Source of the DNA: JAAYCB01 sp012744395
GTDB lineage: Bacteria > Planctomycetota > Planctomycetia > Pirellulales > Thermoguttaceae
Length of the DNA stretch: 64,000 nt
Direction: 5' to 3'
NCBI GenBank assembly: GCA_028703175.1
Contig: JAQVNJ010000015.1
Location: forward strand, 1 to 64,000
The notes beneath the pieces were generated by a model. The model was not told the origin of the DNA. It ran no database searches and saw nothing but the letters and a program-made list of their open reading frames with translations. The translations under genes and the position numbers were made by a program. Of the stretch, positions 29,143-37,709 are shown piece after piece; the stretch's first letter is position 1; the number at the start of each line of letters is the position of its first letter.

Positions 29143-31224
29143 ATGAACACGCAGCGTTGTACCACCCGCCGCGACCTGCTCCACACCGGCGGCGCGCTGG
29201 CCGGCCTGGTGCTGGCCGAGTCGCTCTTGGCCGGCAGGGCCCGGGTCCAGGCCGGGGAGGCGCGCCGGGAGCTCGCGCCGCTGAACCGCTTCCCCCGCAT
29301 GATCCAGGAGTACCTCGTCCGCCGCGTCCGCGAGGCCGAGGCGCTTGCGAACAAGGCCCGCGCAGCGCTGAAGACCAAAGCCGACGCGGAAGAGTATGTC
29401 GAAAGCGTCCGCCGGCGGATTGGCGCGTGCTTCGGCCCCGAGCCGGAACGGACGCCGCTGAATCCGCGCGTCACCGGCACCGTCGAGCGGGATGCCTACA
29501 CGATCGAGAACGTGCTGTTTGAAAGCCGCCCGGGAATGCTTGTCACGGCCAATCTCTACATCCCCAAGGGGCGGCCTTTCCCTCTGCCGGGCGTCGTGGG
29601 CACGTGCGGCCACTCCGCCAACGGCAAGGCGGAGGCGGCTTACCAGAGCTTCTCGCAGGGGCTCGCCCGGCAGGGCTACGTGGTCTTGATCTTCGACCCG
29701 ATCGGGCAGGGCGAGCGGCTGCAATACGTCGACGAGAAGCTCGGCAGCCGGATCGGCGTGGGTGTGCGCGAGCATCTCTACGCGGGCAACCAGCAGCTGC
29801 TCGTCGGCGAGTTTTTCGGCTCCTGGCGGGCGTGGGACGGCATTCGAGCGCTCGACTACCTGCTCACGCGCAAGGAGGTCGATCCCCGGCACATCGGCGT
29901 GACGGGCAACTCGGGCGGCGGCACGATGAGCACCTGGCTGTGCGGTGTCGAGCAGCGCTGGACGATGGCCGCCCCGTCGTGTTTTGTGACCACGTTCCGG
30001 CGGAACGCGGAGAACGAGCTGCCGGCCGATACCGAGCAATGCCCGCCGCGCGCCCTGGCCCTCGGGCTGGATCACTCCGACTTCCTGGCCGCCCAGGCCC
30101 CCGACCCGGTGATCCTTCTCGGCAAGGAAAAGGACTACTTCGACGCCCGGGGAGTCGAGGAATCGTACCGGCGGCTCAAGCGTCTCTACGCGCTGCTCGG
30201 CGCGGAAGACAAGATCGCCACGTTCTCCGGGCCGACCTACCACGGTTACACCCAAGAGAACCGCGAGGCGATGTATCGCTGGTTCAATCGGGCGACAGGT
30301 GTTTCGGACGCCCAGGCCGAGCCGGAACTGACGATCGAGAAGGACGAGACCCTGGCCTGCACTCCCAAGGGCCAGGTCTCCGAGCTTGGCTCGCGAACCG
30401 TGTCGTCCTTCACCAAGGCAAAAGCCGCGGCGCTCCGCGCGGGCCGCGGAAGGCCGGAGGGGGACGCGTTAGCCAAGAAGGTTGCCGAGGTCTTGAAGCT
30501 CCCCGCGGCCGCCGCGCCCGAGTACCGCATCCTCCGCCCGTTGCGGGGGCGAAACTATCCGAAGCCCCACGCGGCGACGTATGCGATTGAGACCGAGCCG
30601 GGCATCCAGACGCTGGCCACGCTGCTCTGCGATGCCCAGCACCTCAGCCGGCCGCCGCGGCTGGGCAAGCGGGCGGTGCTCTATGTCTCCCACCTCTCGG
30701 CCGATGCGGAGCTCCGCGGCGAACCGCTGATGAAGGAACTGCTTGCCGCGGAGCCGGACCGGCCGCTGGTGGCCTGCGACGTCCGCGGCATCGGCGAGTC
30801 GATGCCCGACACGTGCGGGGAGAACCAGTTCTTCAACCCCTACGGCAGCGACTATTTCGGCGCGGTGCACAGCCTGATGCTCGACGACCCGCTGCCCGCC
30901 CAGCGGACGCGCGACCTGCTCGGTGTGCTCGAGTGGCTGGCCTCCTATGGCTATGCAGAGGTCCACCTGGCCGCCAAGGGCTGGGGCGCAATCCCCGCCA
31001 CGTTCGCCGCGGTCGCCTCGCCGCGCGTGGTCCAGGTGACCCTGAAGAACGCGCTGTCCGCCTATTCGGCGATCGCCGAATCGGAAGACTACGCCTGGCC
31101 GGTCTCGAGTTTCCTGCCCAACGTGCTTGCCCACTTCGACCTGCCGGACTGCTATCGCTGGCTGACGAAGCACAAGCGTCTGCGGCAGATCGCCCCCTGC
31201 GGGCCGAACGACGCGCCGGCGTAG
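29143..31224 (+). CDS. Exported tandem alpha/beta-hydrolase (acetyl xylan esterase-like)
   Basis: A 693-residue protein with a Tat-like N-terminus (TTRRDLLHTGGALAGL). The N-terminal hydrolase (about 60-385) has the nucleophile elbow GVTGNSGGGTMS (Ser257), GTCGHSANGK as a candidate oxyanion segment and a late His in GPTYHGYTQE (His367). The C-terminal half (about 470-690) is a second alpha/beta-hydrolase-like domain (VACDVRGIGESMPD) in which the elbow is AAKGWGAIPA, lacking the serine, so it is probably inactive. Similar proteins are annotated as acetyl xylan esterases or dienelactone-hydrolase-like. AAGGAA precedes the ATG. It follows the giant protein by 73 bases. Confidence 0.82.
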   Translation: MNTQRCTTRRDLLHTGGALAGLVLAESLLAGRARVQAGEARRELAPLNRFPRMIQEYLVRRVREAEALANKARAALKTKADAEEYVESVRRRIGACFGPEPERTPLNPRVTGTVERDAYTIENVLFESRPGMLVTANLYIPKGRPFPLPGVVGTCGHSANGKAEAAYQSFSQGLARQGYVVLIFDPIGQGERLQYVDEKLGSRIGVGVREHLYAGNQQLLVGEFFGSWRAWDGIRALDYLLTRKEVDPRHIGVTGNSGGGTMSTWLCGVEQRWTMAAPSCFVTTFRRNAENELPADTEQCPPRALALGLDHSDFLAAQAPDPVILLGKEKDYFDARGVEESYRRLKRLYALLGAEDKIATFSGPTYHGYTQENREAMYRWFNRATGVSDAQAEPELTIEKDETLACTPKGQVSELGSRTVSSFTKAKAAALRAGRGRPEGDALAKKVAEVLKLPAAAAPEYRILRPLRGRNYPKPHAATYAIETEPGIQTLATLLCDAQHLSRPPRLGKRAVLYVSHLSADAELRGEPLMKELLAAEPDRPLVACDVRGIGESMPDTCGENQFFNPYGSDYFGAVHSLMLDDPLPAQRTRDLLGVLEWLASYGYAEVHLAAKGWGAIPATFAAVASPRVVQVTLKNALSAYSAIAESEDYAWPVSSFLPNVLAHFDLPDCYRWLTKHKRLRQIAPCGPNDAPA

Positions 31225-31253
31225 CCCGGCGGGCCGGCGCGGCCCTCGGTCCC

Positions 31254-31306
31254 GGTTCCCCAAGCTCCAGACCTTCCCGATTCCCAAGCTCCAGCTTGGG
31301 AACCCC
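31254..31306. repeat. Palindromic intergenic repeat, one half-copy and one full copy
   Basis: GGTTCCCAAGCTCCAG at 31254-31269 followed by a full palindrome at 31280-31306 (TTCCCAAGC, TCCA loop, GCTTGGGAA). Same arrangement (half-copy then full copy) recurs at 36422-36472 and 49125-49170. Confidence 0.75.
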
Positions 31307-31413
31307 TGCCCGACCCAAGACCAATCGCGACCGCGGCTCGAATCGTCAGCTCGTCGGCCCTCCGATTGCGGCCACCGCGTAAAATTCTCCGCGGCGCCTG
31401 CCGGCGGGGTAGA

Positions 31414-31670
31414 CTAAGTGGTCCATTTCAGAAATGATGTCAGGGTTCCTTCAATGATGTAGGTTGGGCGTTCCCGCCCGACAGAGAACGACGGGCAGGA
31501 ATGCCCATCCTACCAATGAGCTTGCACGATCTTCAATCTCGCCGCACCGCCGGGTTTCCGGTGTTCGTATCGCTCTCGATCGAAATGCTGCAGCGATTGC
31601 GCGACATCAAAGGAACCGCTCCCGACGGGCGCAAGGAACCTTGACATCATGTCTGAAATGGACCACTAAG
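31414..31670. mobile_element. MITE-like element with 33-bp terminal inverted repeats and 5-bp target duplication
   Basis: Terminal inverted repeats 31419-31451 (starting TGGTCCATTTCAGA) and 31633-31665 match over 33 bases with two mismatches. They are flanked on both sides by CTAAG (31414-31418 and 31666-31670), a perfect 5-bp target-site duplication. The element is 247 bases, too small for a transposase. Inside is a second imperfect inverted repeat (31459-31513, arms GTAGG...GGGC / GCCC...CCTAC) and a 42-codon frame (31516-31644) of no recognisable family. It inserted 40 bases before the metallopeptidase start. Confidence 0.82.
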
Positions 31671-31710
31671 GGAGTAGTCCGGTTTGTTCGCTGCGAAGCG
31701 GAGGTCCATC

Positions 31711-33219
31711 TTGGCTGAAAGAAGTCCGCTGACCGATCGACGTAGAACGCTGTTTTCGAGGGCTCTCTGTTTGATCATGGCAGTCGGCTCGGCGGGGCCC
31801 GTCCCCATCGCGGCGGGGGCGGAGGACCACTCCGCGATGGCCGCCCGGCTGGTTGACGGCTATCGGGAGAAACTCGCGGAGTTGGCGGACTGGTGCGACC
31901 AGCGGGAGCTCGCCGACGAGGCGCTCCAGACGCGCGATTGGCTCAAGCCGCGCGACCCGGCGCGGCTTTTCGTCCCCGTGTTGCCGGCCGAGGTGGGACC
32001 GCCGCCTCCCCCGCAAGGCGAAGCGGAAGCCGCCGCGGAGTGGCACAAGCGGTTCTACCGACTGCGGCAGGAGCAGGCGGCGGCCTATTACGTGCTCGCC
32101 CGCAAGGCCGTCAAGGCCAGCCATGCCTCCCTCGCATTTGACCTGATCATGGAGGCGCTGCGGGAGAACCCGGACCACGACGCGATCCGCAAGCTTCTGG
32201 GCTTTCGCCAGTACCGCGGCCGCTGGGTGACCAACTACGAAATCCGGCGCGCCCAGGCCGGCTACGTCTGGCACGAGCGGTTCGGCTGGTTGAAGCGCAA
32301 CCAGGTTGACCAGTACGAGCAGGGCAAGCGTTACCACCAGGGACGCTGGATCACGGCCGAGGAGGACGCGCGCCTTCATGCGGATATCGCCGCGGGCTGG
32401 GTCGTCGCCACCGAGCATTACAACATTCTGACCAATCGCGGCATCGAGGAGGCTGTGCGATTGGGCAAGAAGCTCGAAGGGCTGTACCGCGTCTGGAAGC
32501 AGTTGTTCATCGGCTTCTACGCCACCGAACGCCAGTTGGCCGGCCTGTTCGAAGGCCAGGCGGCCACCATCCAGCTCCCCCAGCACAACGTGGTCTACTT
32601 CCGCGACCGTCGCGACTACGTGGCGACGCTCCGCCCGATTTCCAAGAACATCGAGATTTCGCTGGGCATCTACATCCACGGGCCGACGACGGTGACCAAG
32701 TTGCCGGCCGTGTATTTCTTCGCCGGCGACGACTCGGACGAGGTGACGCTGTTCCACGAAGCGGTGCACCAGTTGTTCCATGAATCGCGCAAAGTCTCTC
32801 CGCTGGTCGGCCGGGCCTGCAATTTCTGGATCATCGAGGGGGCCGCGATGTACTTCGAGTCGCTCCGCGAAGAGAACGGCTATCACGTGCTCGGCGGATT
32901 TGACACCCAGCGGATGCTCGACGCGCGATTCCGGCTGCTGGAGAGCAGGTTCTACGTTCCGCTCGCCACGTTCTGCGAGTTGAACATGACGGATATGCAG
33001 AGCGACCCGCGGATCGGCATGCTCTACAGCCAGGCGGCCGGCCTCTGCCATTTCCTCATCCATGCCGACGGCGGCCGCTACCGCGACGCGTTGGTCGGCT
33101 ACCTGAACGCCGTCTACGACGGCCGCGACAACGTCGGAACGCTCAGCCGGCTGACCGGCCGCCCGTACGCCGAACTCGACCGCCAGTACGCGGAGTACAT
33201 GGCCGCCGGCGGCAAGTAA
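31711..33219 (+). CDS. Secreted HExxH metallopeptidase-like protein (DUF1570-type)
   Basis: A 502-residue exported protein. I choose the TTG at 31711 because GCGGAGG ends six bases before it and a signal peptide follows (RRRTLFSRALCLIMAVG); a TTG at 31684 is the alternative. The N-terminal part has helical and WITAEE/GRW repeats (FRQYRGRWVTNYE, KRYHQGRWITAEE). The C-terminal catalytic region carries FHEAVHQLFHES (His349, Glu350, His353) and a third candidate ligand Glu376 in WIIEGAAMYFES, a gluzincin pattern. Such proteins are frequent in planctomycetes; substrate unknown. Confidence 0.8.
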   Translation: MAERSPLTDRRRTLFSRALCLIMAVGSAGPVPIAAGAEDHSAMAARLVDGYREKLAELADWCDQRELADEALQTRDWLKPRDPARLFVPVLPAEVGPPPPPQGEAEAAAEWHKRFYRLRQEQAAAYYVLARKAVKASHASLAFDLIMEALRENPDHDAIRKLLGFRQYRGRWVTNYEIRRAQAGYVWHERFGWLKRNQVDQYEQGKRYHQGRWITAEEDARLHADIAAGWVVATEHYNILTNRGIEEAVRLGKKLEGLYRVWKQLFIGFYATERQLAGLFEGQAATIQLPQHNVVYFRDRRDYVATLRPISKNIEISLGIYIHGPTTVTKLPAVYFFAGDDSDEVTLFHEAVHQLFHESRKVSPLVGRACNFWIIEGAAMYFESLREENGYHVLGGFDTQRMLDARFRLLESRFYVPLATFCELNMTDMQSDPRIGMLYSQAAGLCHFLIHADGGRYRDALVGYLNAVYDGRDNVGTLSRLTGRPYAELDRQYAEYMAAGGK

Positions 33220-33363
33220 TCGTGCCCGTCTTCCGACCCGCCGATCGCTTGCATCCCCGGGATCGCCGGGCGAAAATAATCTCTGCTGGCCGATTTTCCG
33301 CCGCGGCGGCCCCCCGGGAGACTCCGCACGGCGTCGACACCATCGATTCAAAGGAACCCGAAG

Positions 33364-34263
33364 ATGACCGCTTGGACTCGCCGCAATTTCCTCAAGCACT
33401 CCACCGCTGCCGTCATGGCCACCGGCCCGCTTCTCCGCCGCGCGGCCGCCGGGGCCCGCGCCGCCGACAAGCCGGGCGCGAAGATGCGTTTCGGCCTGGT
33501 GACCTATCTCTGGGGGCAGGATTGGGACCTGCCCACGCTGATCGCCAACTGCGAGAAGACGGGTGTGCTGGGCCTGGAGACGCGCACCGAGCACGCCCAC
33601 AAGGTGGAGCCCTCGTTGAGCGCCGCCGAACGCCTCGAAGTGAAGAAGCGCTTCGCCGATTCGCCGGTCGTATTCGTCGGCCCGGGCACCAACCAGCAGT
33701 ACGACGATCCCGAGCCGGAAAAGCTCGCCGCGTCGATCGAGGGGACCAAGGCGTTCATCAAGCTGAGCCACGACTGCGGCGGCAGCGGCGTCAAGGTCAA
33801 GCCGAACAGCTTCCACAAGAACGTCCCCCGGGAAGTGACCATCGAGCAGATCGGCAAGTCGCTCAACAAGGTCGGCGCGTTCGCCGCCGATTACGGCCAG
33901 GAGATCCGGCTCGAAGTGCACGGCACCTGCGCGGAACTGCCCGTGATCAAGAGCATCATGGACCTGGTCGACCAGAAGAACGTCGGCGTCTGCTGGAACT
34001 GCAACGCGCAGGATCTTCAGGGCGAGGGGCTTGAGTTCAACTTCAACCTCGTCAAGAGCCGCTTCGGCGCGACGGCCCACGTCCGCGAGCTGAACATCAA
34101 TGATTATCCCTACCAGAAATTGATCGAGATGTTCGTGGCGATGGACTACGCTGGCTGGATCCTGCTCGAAGCCCGAACAAAGCCGGCGGACCGGATCGCG
34201 GCCCTGATCGAGCAGCGCAAGGTCTTCGAGGAGATGGTCGCCAAGGCACAGGCAAAGGTCTGA
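33364..34263 (+). CDS. Tat-exported sugar isomerase-like TIM-barrel protein
   Basis: A 299-residue protein with a Tat signal (TRRNFLKHSTAAVMATG) and a xylose-isomerase-like TIM barrel (AP endonuclease family 2 fold). Barrel landmarks are RFGLVTYLWGQDWDL, VLGLETRTEHAH, IRLEVHGTC, GVCWNCNAQDL and AGWILLEARTK. Metal-ligand candidates are the Glu and His in EVHG. A role as sugar epimerase or isomerase is the usual reading, but substrate is unknown. Two palindromic repeats follow the stop. Confidence 0.8.
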   Translation: MTAWTRRNFLKHSTAAVMATGPLLRRAAAGARAADKPGAKMRFGLVTYLWGQDWDLPTLIANCEKTGVLGLETRTEHAHKVEPSLSAAERLEVKKRFADSPVVFVGPGTNQQYDDPEPEKLAASIEGTKAFIKLSHDCGGSGVKVKPNSFHKNVPREVTIEQIGKSLNKVGAFAADYGQEIRLEVHGTCAELPVIKSIMDLVDQKNVGVCWNCNAQDLQGEGLEFNFNLVKSRFGATAHVRELNINDYPYQKLIEMFVAMDYAGWILLEARTKPADRIAALIEQRKVFEEMVAKAQAKV

Positions 34264-34275
34264 GCAAGAGGCAAG

Positions 34276-34380
34276 CCGGCGCGGCTGAGGTTCCCAAGCC
34301 GGAGCTTGGGAACCAGGATGCCGGCGCGGCTGGCGGTCCGGCGCGGCTGAGGTTCCCAAGCCGGAGCTTGGGAACCAGGA
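34276..34380. repeat. Duplicated 43-bp unit carrying a perfect palindrome
   Basis: Two identical 43-base copies, 34276-34318 and 34338-34380 (period 62), each containing a perfect 11-bp-arm palindrome (GGTTCCCAAGC, loop CGGA, GCTTGGGAACC) at 34289-34314 and 34351-34376. A partial unit (CCGGCGCGGCTGGCGG) starts at 34321. These are the best-preserved members of the dispersed family and could act as bidirectional terminator for the flanking convergent genes. Confidence 0.82.
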
Positions 34381-34427
34381 AGAGGCCGCAGCGGCCTGGG
34401 GAGCGGCGAGCTGTCCGGCAGGCGGCC

Positions 34428-34763
34428 CTACTGGAAAGGGACCTTCACAAAGACTCCGGTGCCGGGGTCCCGCTCGTAGGCGGTGCCGGGCGGGGCGTGC
34501 AGGAAGGGGATGATCGACCGGTCGTAGTTGCAGATTGTGTTGACGTCGTAAATCCCGTGATTGTCGGGATTGTCGAGGTAATCGTGCGACTCCTGGCCAG
34601 TCAAGAACCGCCAGCCGCTGTCTTCGGCGTTTTCCGGCTCGACGCGGCACATCCAACCGACGTCCTTGCCCTCGACGGTGATCATGTCGGAGGCCGAACA
34701 GGCGCCCATCTCCGGCACCAGTCGGCGGATCTTCTCCGCGGGCAGCTTGAGTTTCTTCCCCAT
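34428..34763 (-). CDS. DUF2185 (Imm33-like) protein
   Basis: A 111-residue protein matching DUF2185, a family that includes predicted toxin-immunity proteins. Typical segments: SGWRFLTGQESHDYL, GIYDVNTICNYDRSIIPFL and the C-terminal TAYERDPGTGVF. GGGAGAG precedes its ATG. No toxin or polymorphic-toxin system lies nearby, so it may be an orphan immunity gene or serve a housekeeping role. Cytoplasmic; function unproven. Confidence 0.78.
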   Translation of the reverse strand: MGKKLKLPAEKIRRLVPEMGACSASDMITVEGKDVGWMCRVEPENAEDSGWRFLTGQESHDYLDNPDNHGIYDVNTICNYDRSIIPFLHAPPGTAYERDPGTGVFVKVPFQ

Positions 34764-35068
34764 TTACTATCTCTCCCGAAACGGTGCAGCCCCCGGGGAC
34801 TTCCAAGGGAAACAAGTCCGGCCTCTGCGGCAACGACGCGGGCGTCTTGCCGGTCCGGTGTCTCTTCGTCCAGCGGCGGGCCAAGCAGTCAGACAAGTTC
34901 CTCGCCGCGCCGCGTGCCGCGCGGATTCAGCGCTGCGCTTTTTTGCCATCCGCGCCAATCAGGACAACGGTTGAAATCCCGCACAGACGGTTGTCAAAGA
35001 GCCCGGTGGAGCGTCCTCTTCCACCGGGCTCTCCATCCTATACGCAGGGCCATTTGCCGGCAATCGGG
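34764..35068. other. Intergenic with a terminator
   Basis: About 305 bases between two minus-strand genes. Apart from the hairpin at 34998-35032 nothing is recognised. Confidence 0.45.
34998..35032 (-). terminator. Intrinsic-terminator-like hairpin
   Basis: Perfect 13-bp stem AGAGCCCGGTGGA / TCCACCGGGCTCT with a nine-base loop, 37 bases past the stop of the minus-strand TIM-barrel gene, followed on that strand by TTTGACAA, a weak T-run. Confidence 0.55.
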
Positions 35069-36085
35069 CTATGCCTTTTTGGTCTGCTCCTGTTTGTCGA
35101 AGGCGGCGTCGAAGGCGAGCCGGCTGGGCGCGAAGTCGACCTTGTGGACGAACTCGCAGGCCTCCTTGGCGCCGTGCTCGCGGTCCATGCCCGAGTCTTC
35201 CCACTCGACGGACAGCGGGCCCTGGTAGCCGCAGACGTTCAAGGCGCGGATGATCTCGCCGAAATCGACGCCCCCGTGGCCGGGCGAACGGAAATCCCAA
35301 CCGCGGCGGGGATCGCCGAAGTTGAGGTGGCTCGCCAGAATGCCTGTCCGCCCGTCGAGGGTCACCTTGGCGTCTTTGACGTGCACGTGGTAGATGCGGT
35401 CGGGGAACGCCCGGATGAAGTCCACCGGATCGACCCCCTGCCAGATCAAGTGGCTGGGGTCGAAATTGAACCCGAACTCCTCGCGGTGGCCGAGGGCCTC
35501 CAGCGCCTGCTGGGCCGAGTAGAGATCGAAGGCGATTTCGGTCGGGTGGACTTCCAGGGCGAACTTCACGCCGCACTCGCCGAACACGTCGAGGATCGGG
35601 TTGAACCGCTCGGCCAGCAGCTTGAAGCCGTCGTCGATCATGCTGGGCGGAACGGGTGGGAAGCTGTAGAGCAGGTGCCAGATGCTCGAACCGGTGAAAC
35701 CGTTGACGATGCCCACGCCCAGTTTCTGCGCCGCTCGGGCGGCGTTCTTGAGTTCCTCGGCCGCGCGCTGATTGACGCCGGCCGGGTCCCCATCGCCCCA
35801 CACGTAGGGTGGAACGATCGCCTTGTGGCGCGCGTCGATGTTGTCGAGGACGGCCTGGCCGACGAGGTGGGCGCTGATTGCAAACACCTGCAGGTTGTAC
35901 TTCTCGAGCAGGGCGCGCTTCTTCTCGCAATAGTCGTCTTCGGCCAGCGCCTTGTCGATTTCAAAGTGGTCCCCCCAGCAAGCCAGTTCCATCCCATCGT
36001 AGCCGAATCCCTGGACCTTCTGGGCCAGCGTCTCCAGCGGCAGGTCGGCCCACTGGCCGGTGAACATCGTAACGGGTCGTCCCAT
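35069..36085 (-). CDS. Sugar phosphate isomerase/epimerase family TIM barrel
   Basis: A 338-residue cytoplasmic protein of the xylose isomerase-like superfamily. Metal and substrate landmarks: FALEVHPTEIAFD (Glu), FGFNFDPSHLIWQ (Asp, His), IYHVHVKDAKV (His) and LSVEWEDSGMD (Glu). The N-terminus TMFTGQWADLPLETLAQ and the internal PPYVWGDGDP are typical of isomerases paired with Gfo/Idh dehydrogenases. The ATG at 36085 has AAGGAG nine bases upstream; the frame upstream runs into the assembly gap and is not used. Substrate unknown. Confidence 0.86.
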   Translation of the reverse strand: MGRPVTMFTGQWADLPLETLAQKVQGFGYDGMELACWGDHFEIDKALAEDDYCEKKRALLEKYNLQVFAISAHLVGQAVLDNIDARHKAIVPPYVWGDGDPAGVNQRAAEELKNAARAAQKLGVGIVNGFTGSSIWHLLYSFPPVPPSMIDDGFKLLAERFNPILDVFGECGVKFALEVHPTEIAFDLYSAQQALEALGHREEFGFNFDPSHLIWQGVDPVDFIRAFPDRIYHVHVKDAKVTLDGRTGILASHLNFGDPRRGWDFRSPGHGGVDFGEIIRALNVCGYQGPLSVEWEDSGMDREHGAKEACEFVHKVDFAPSRLAFDAAFDKQEQTKKA

Positions 36086-36321
36086 GGTGTGCTCCTTTTG
36101 CAGATCCGGAGGTTCAAGCGTTGAGAGACAGGCGAGCGGCCGGCGCGCGGGCCCGCACTCCCGGCCGCAATGCCTGGCTACCGATCCGCCCCGCGTACAA
36201 GCCGCCGCGGGGGGCGGCCGACGGCGAAGCGTTTGCGGATTGGTGCTCGGATCACATATTCTGGCATATTTGCCCGGCCCTGGACACTCCCCCGCCGCGT
36301 TTCGATCCGCCAGCCGGTGAT

Positions 36322-36421
36322 NNNNNNNNNNNNNNNNNNNNNNNNNNNNNNNNNNNNNNNNNNNNNNNNNNNNNNNNNNNNNNNNNNNNNNNNNNNNNNN
36401 NNNNNNNNNNNNNNNNNNNNN
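36322..36421. other. Assembly gap (100 N)
   Basis: One hundred undetermined bases joining two contigs; 100 is a conventional placeholder length, so the real distance is unknown. Confidence 0.97.
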
Positions 36422-36472
36422 GGTTCCCAAGCTCCAGCCACTTCCTGGTTCCCAAGCTCCAGCTTGGGGACC
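36422..36472. repeat. Palindromic repeat, half-copy plus full copy, at the gap edge
   Basis: GGTTCCCAAGCTCCAG at 36422-36437, starting at the first base after the gap, then a full copy at 36447-36472 with one mismatch in the right arm (GCTTGGGGACC). Confidence 0.8.
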
Positions 36473-36534
36473 TTCTTCCGCGTTTGGGCCGCAATCGGCG
36501 CGGGGTTGCCGGCGAGGAGCAGCCGGTCGGTGCG

Positions 36535-36543
36535 TGCTATAAT
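36535..36543 (+). promoter_or_regulatory. Extended -10 promoter
   Basis: TGCTATAAT preceded by TG (extended -10 form TGnTATAAT) about 88 bases before the next gene. No matching -35 at 17 bases, as is common for extended -10 promoters. Confidence 0.5.
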
Positions 36544-36630
36544 ACCGTTAGGAACGGCCGTTGGCGCAGAGTCCGTGTCCTGCGCAAGCGTTGGCGGTTC
36601 CGCCGATTGTCTTTCCCGGGAGTTTTCCGA

Positions 36631-37662
36631 TTGATCGCTCGCTACACGATGGTCCTTGTCGCCGGAATGGCCGCCCTGCTCTCGGCGCAATCGGCGGCGG
36701 CCGGGGGGAAGGTGCAACTGGAGTTGGTCGCCGACGAGCGGGTGCCGATAACCGGGCAGCAAGAATGGCTTGCGCGGCTTGCGAGGGCCGGCATCGAAGG
36801 CTTCCGGATCCGCGCGAGGAATCCATCCGATCAGCCGCGGATCGACGTCGGCGGCAGCGACGATGCGCCGGTTTACTCGGTCGTCGGCGTGCTCACGGCA
36901 AATGACGAACTGCTCCTGCCGGGAGCGCGTTTTCGGGCGGCTCAGGTCGGCGGGCTGGCCGAGTGGCTGCGCGACCTGGCCGAACAGGGACCGCCGGACC
37001 GCCGCCCGGCAACGGGGGCCTTCGGGTTGACCGAGAACGACTTTGCCCTGCTCCACGCCGACATGGCGCCGGCGCTGGGCTTCGACACGCAGGGCATGTC
37101 GCGGGCCGACGTGATCCGGGTGGCGGCTAGGCAGATGTCGACGCCGCTGGTGGCCGACCCCGAGCTGGCCGAGCCGCTGGGCGCTGACAAGGTAGCGGAG
37201 AATCTCGCCGGCCTATCGCGCGGGACCGCGCTGGCCTACGTCGTTCGGCCCCATGGGCTCGGCATCGTGCCCCAGCCGAGCGGCGGCCGGATCGGACTGG
37301 CGATTCTCGAGGCGAAACCCGAGACGCAGGTCTGGCCGATCGGCTGGGAGCCGAAAAGGCCGGAAAAAGACGTCAAGCCGGAGATGTTCGAGTTTCTCGA
37401 GGTCAACGTCACCGGCGTTTCGGTCACCCAGGTGCTGGAAGCGGTCAGCCAGCGGTTGAAAATGCCGATCCTGTTGGACCAGAACGCCCTGGCGCGGCAC
37501 GGCTTGGAGCCGGACAAGGTGTTCGTTGCGTTCCCCCATGCGCGGACGACATACAGCATCATGCTCCGCAGGGCACTGTTCAAGGCGATGCTCAAGGGCG
37601 AATTGCGGGTGGACGAGGCCGATCGGCCGTTCCTCTGGGTGACCTCGATCAAGCCGATCTGA
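36631..37662 (+). CDS. Secreted protein of unknown function
   Basis: A 343-residue exported protein. Start is TTG at 36631 (GGGAG nine bases upstream) or ATG at 36649; both give a signal peptide (MVLVAGMAALLSAQSAAA). Body: a conserved-looking beta-alpha region (PVYSVVGVLTANDELLLPG) and a C-terminal domain (FLEVNVTGVSVTQVLEAVSQ, LKMPILLDQNALARHG) that resembles the short secretin/STN-like alpha-beta modules found in planctomycete secreted proteins; this is a weak resemblance. The last 14 codons lie inside a 40-bp tandem duplication, and the stop falls at the duplication junction. Confidence 0.65.
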   Translation: MIARYTMVLVAGMAALLSAQSAAAGGKVQLELVADERVPITGQQEWLARLARAGIEGFRIRARNPSDQPRIDVGGSDDAPVYSVVGVLTANDELLLPGARFRAAQVGGLAEWLRDLAEQGPPDRRPATGAFGLTENDFALLHADMAPALGFDTQGMSRADVIRVAARQMSTPLVADPELAEPLGADKVAENLAGLSRGTALAYVVRPHGLGIVPQPSGGRIGLAILEAKPETQVWPIGWEPKRPEKDVKPEMFEFLEVNVTGVSVTQVLEAVSQRLKMPILLDQNALARHGLEPDKVFVAFPHARTTYSIMLRRALFKAMLKGELRVDEADRPFLWVTSIKPI

Positions 37663-37709
37663 TCGGCCGTTCCTCTGGGTGACCTCGATCAAGCCGATCT
37701 GATCGGCCG
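37621..37709. repeat. 40-bp tandem duplication across a stop codon
   Basis: Two perfect 40-base units, 37621-37660 and 37661-37700, plus nine bases of a third. Each starts GATCGGCCGTTCCTCTGGG. The unit junction creates the TGA that ends the upstream gene. Confidence 0.92.

Larger units (their letters stand above)
36086..36630. other. Intergenic region containing a scaffold gap
   Basis: Divergent intergenic region of about 545 bases including 100 N (36322-36421). True length and content are unknown. The right edge of the gap touches a palindromic repeat, and an extended -10 promoter lies at 36535-36543. Confidence 0.6.

Noticed and set aside
25563..29480. A 1305-codon minus-strand frame opposite the giant propeller protein
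   Set aside because: Same reason: the plus strand has clear PQQ, malectin and DNRLRE domains; the antisense translation has no recognisable fold.
31666..34896. A 1076-codon minus-strand frame
   Set aside because: It crosses three recognised plus-strand and intergenic units and has no domain signature.
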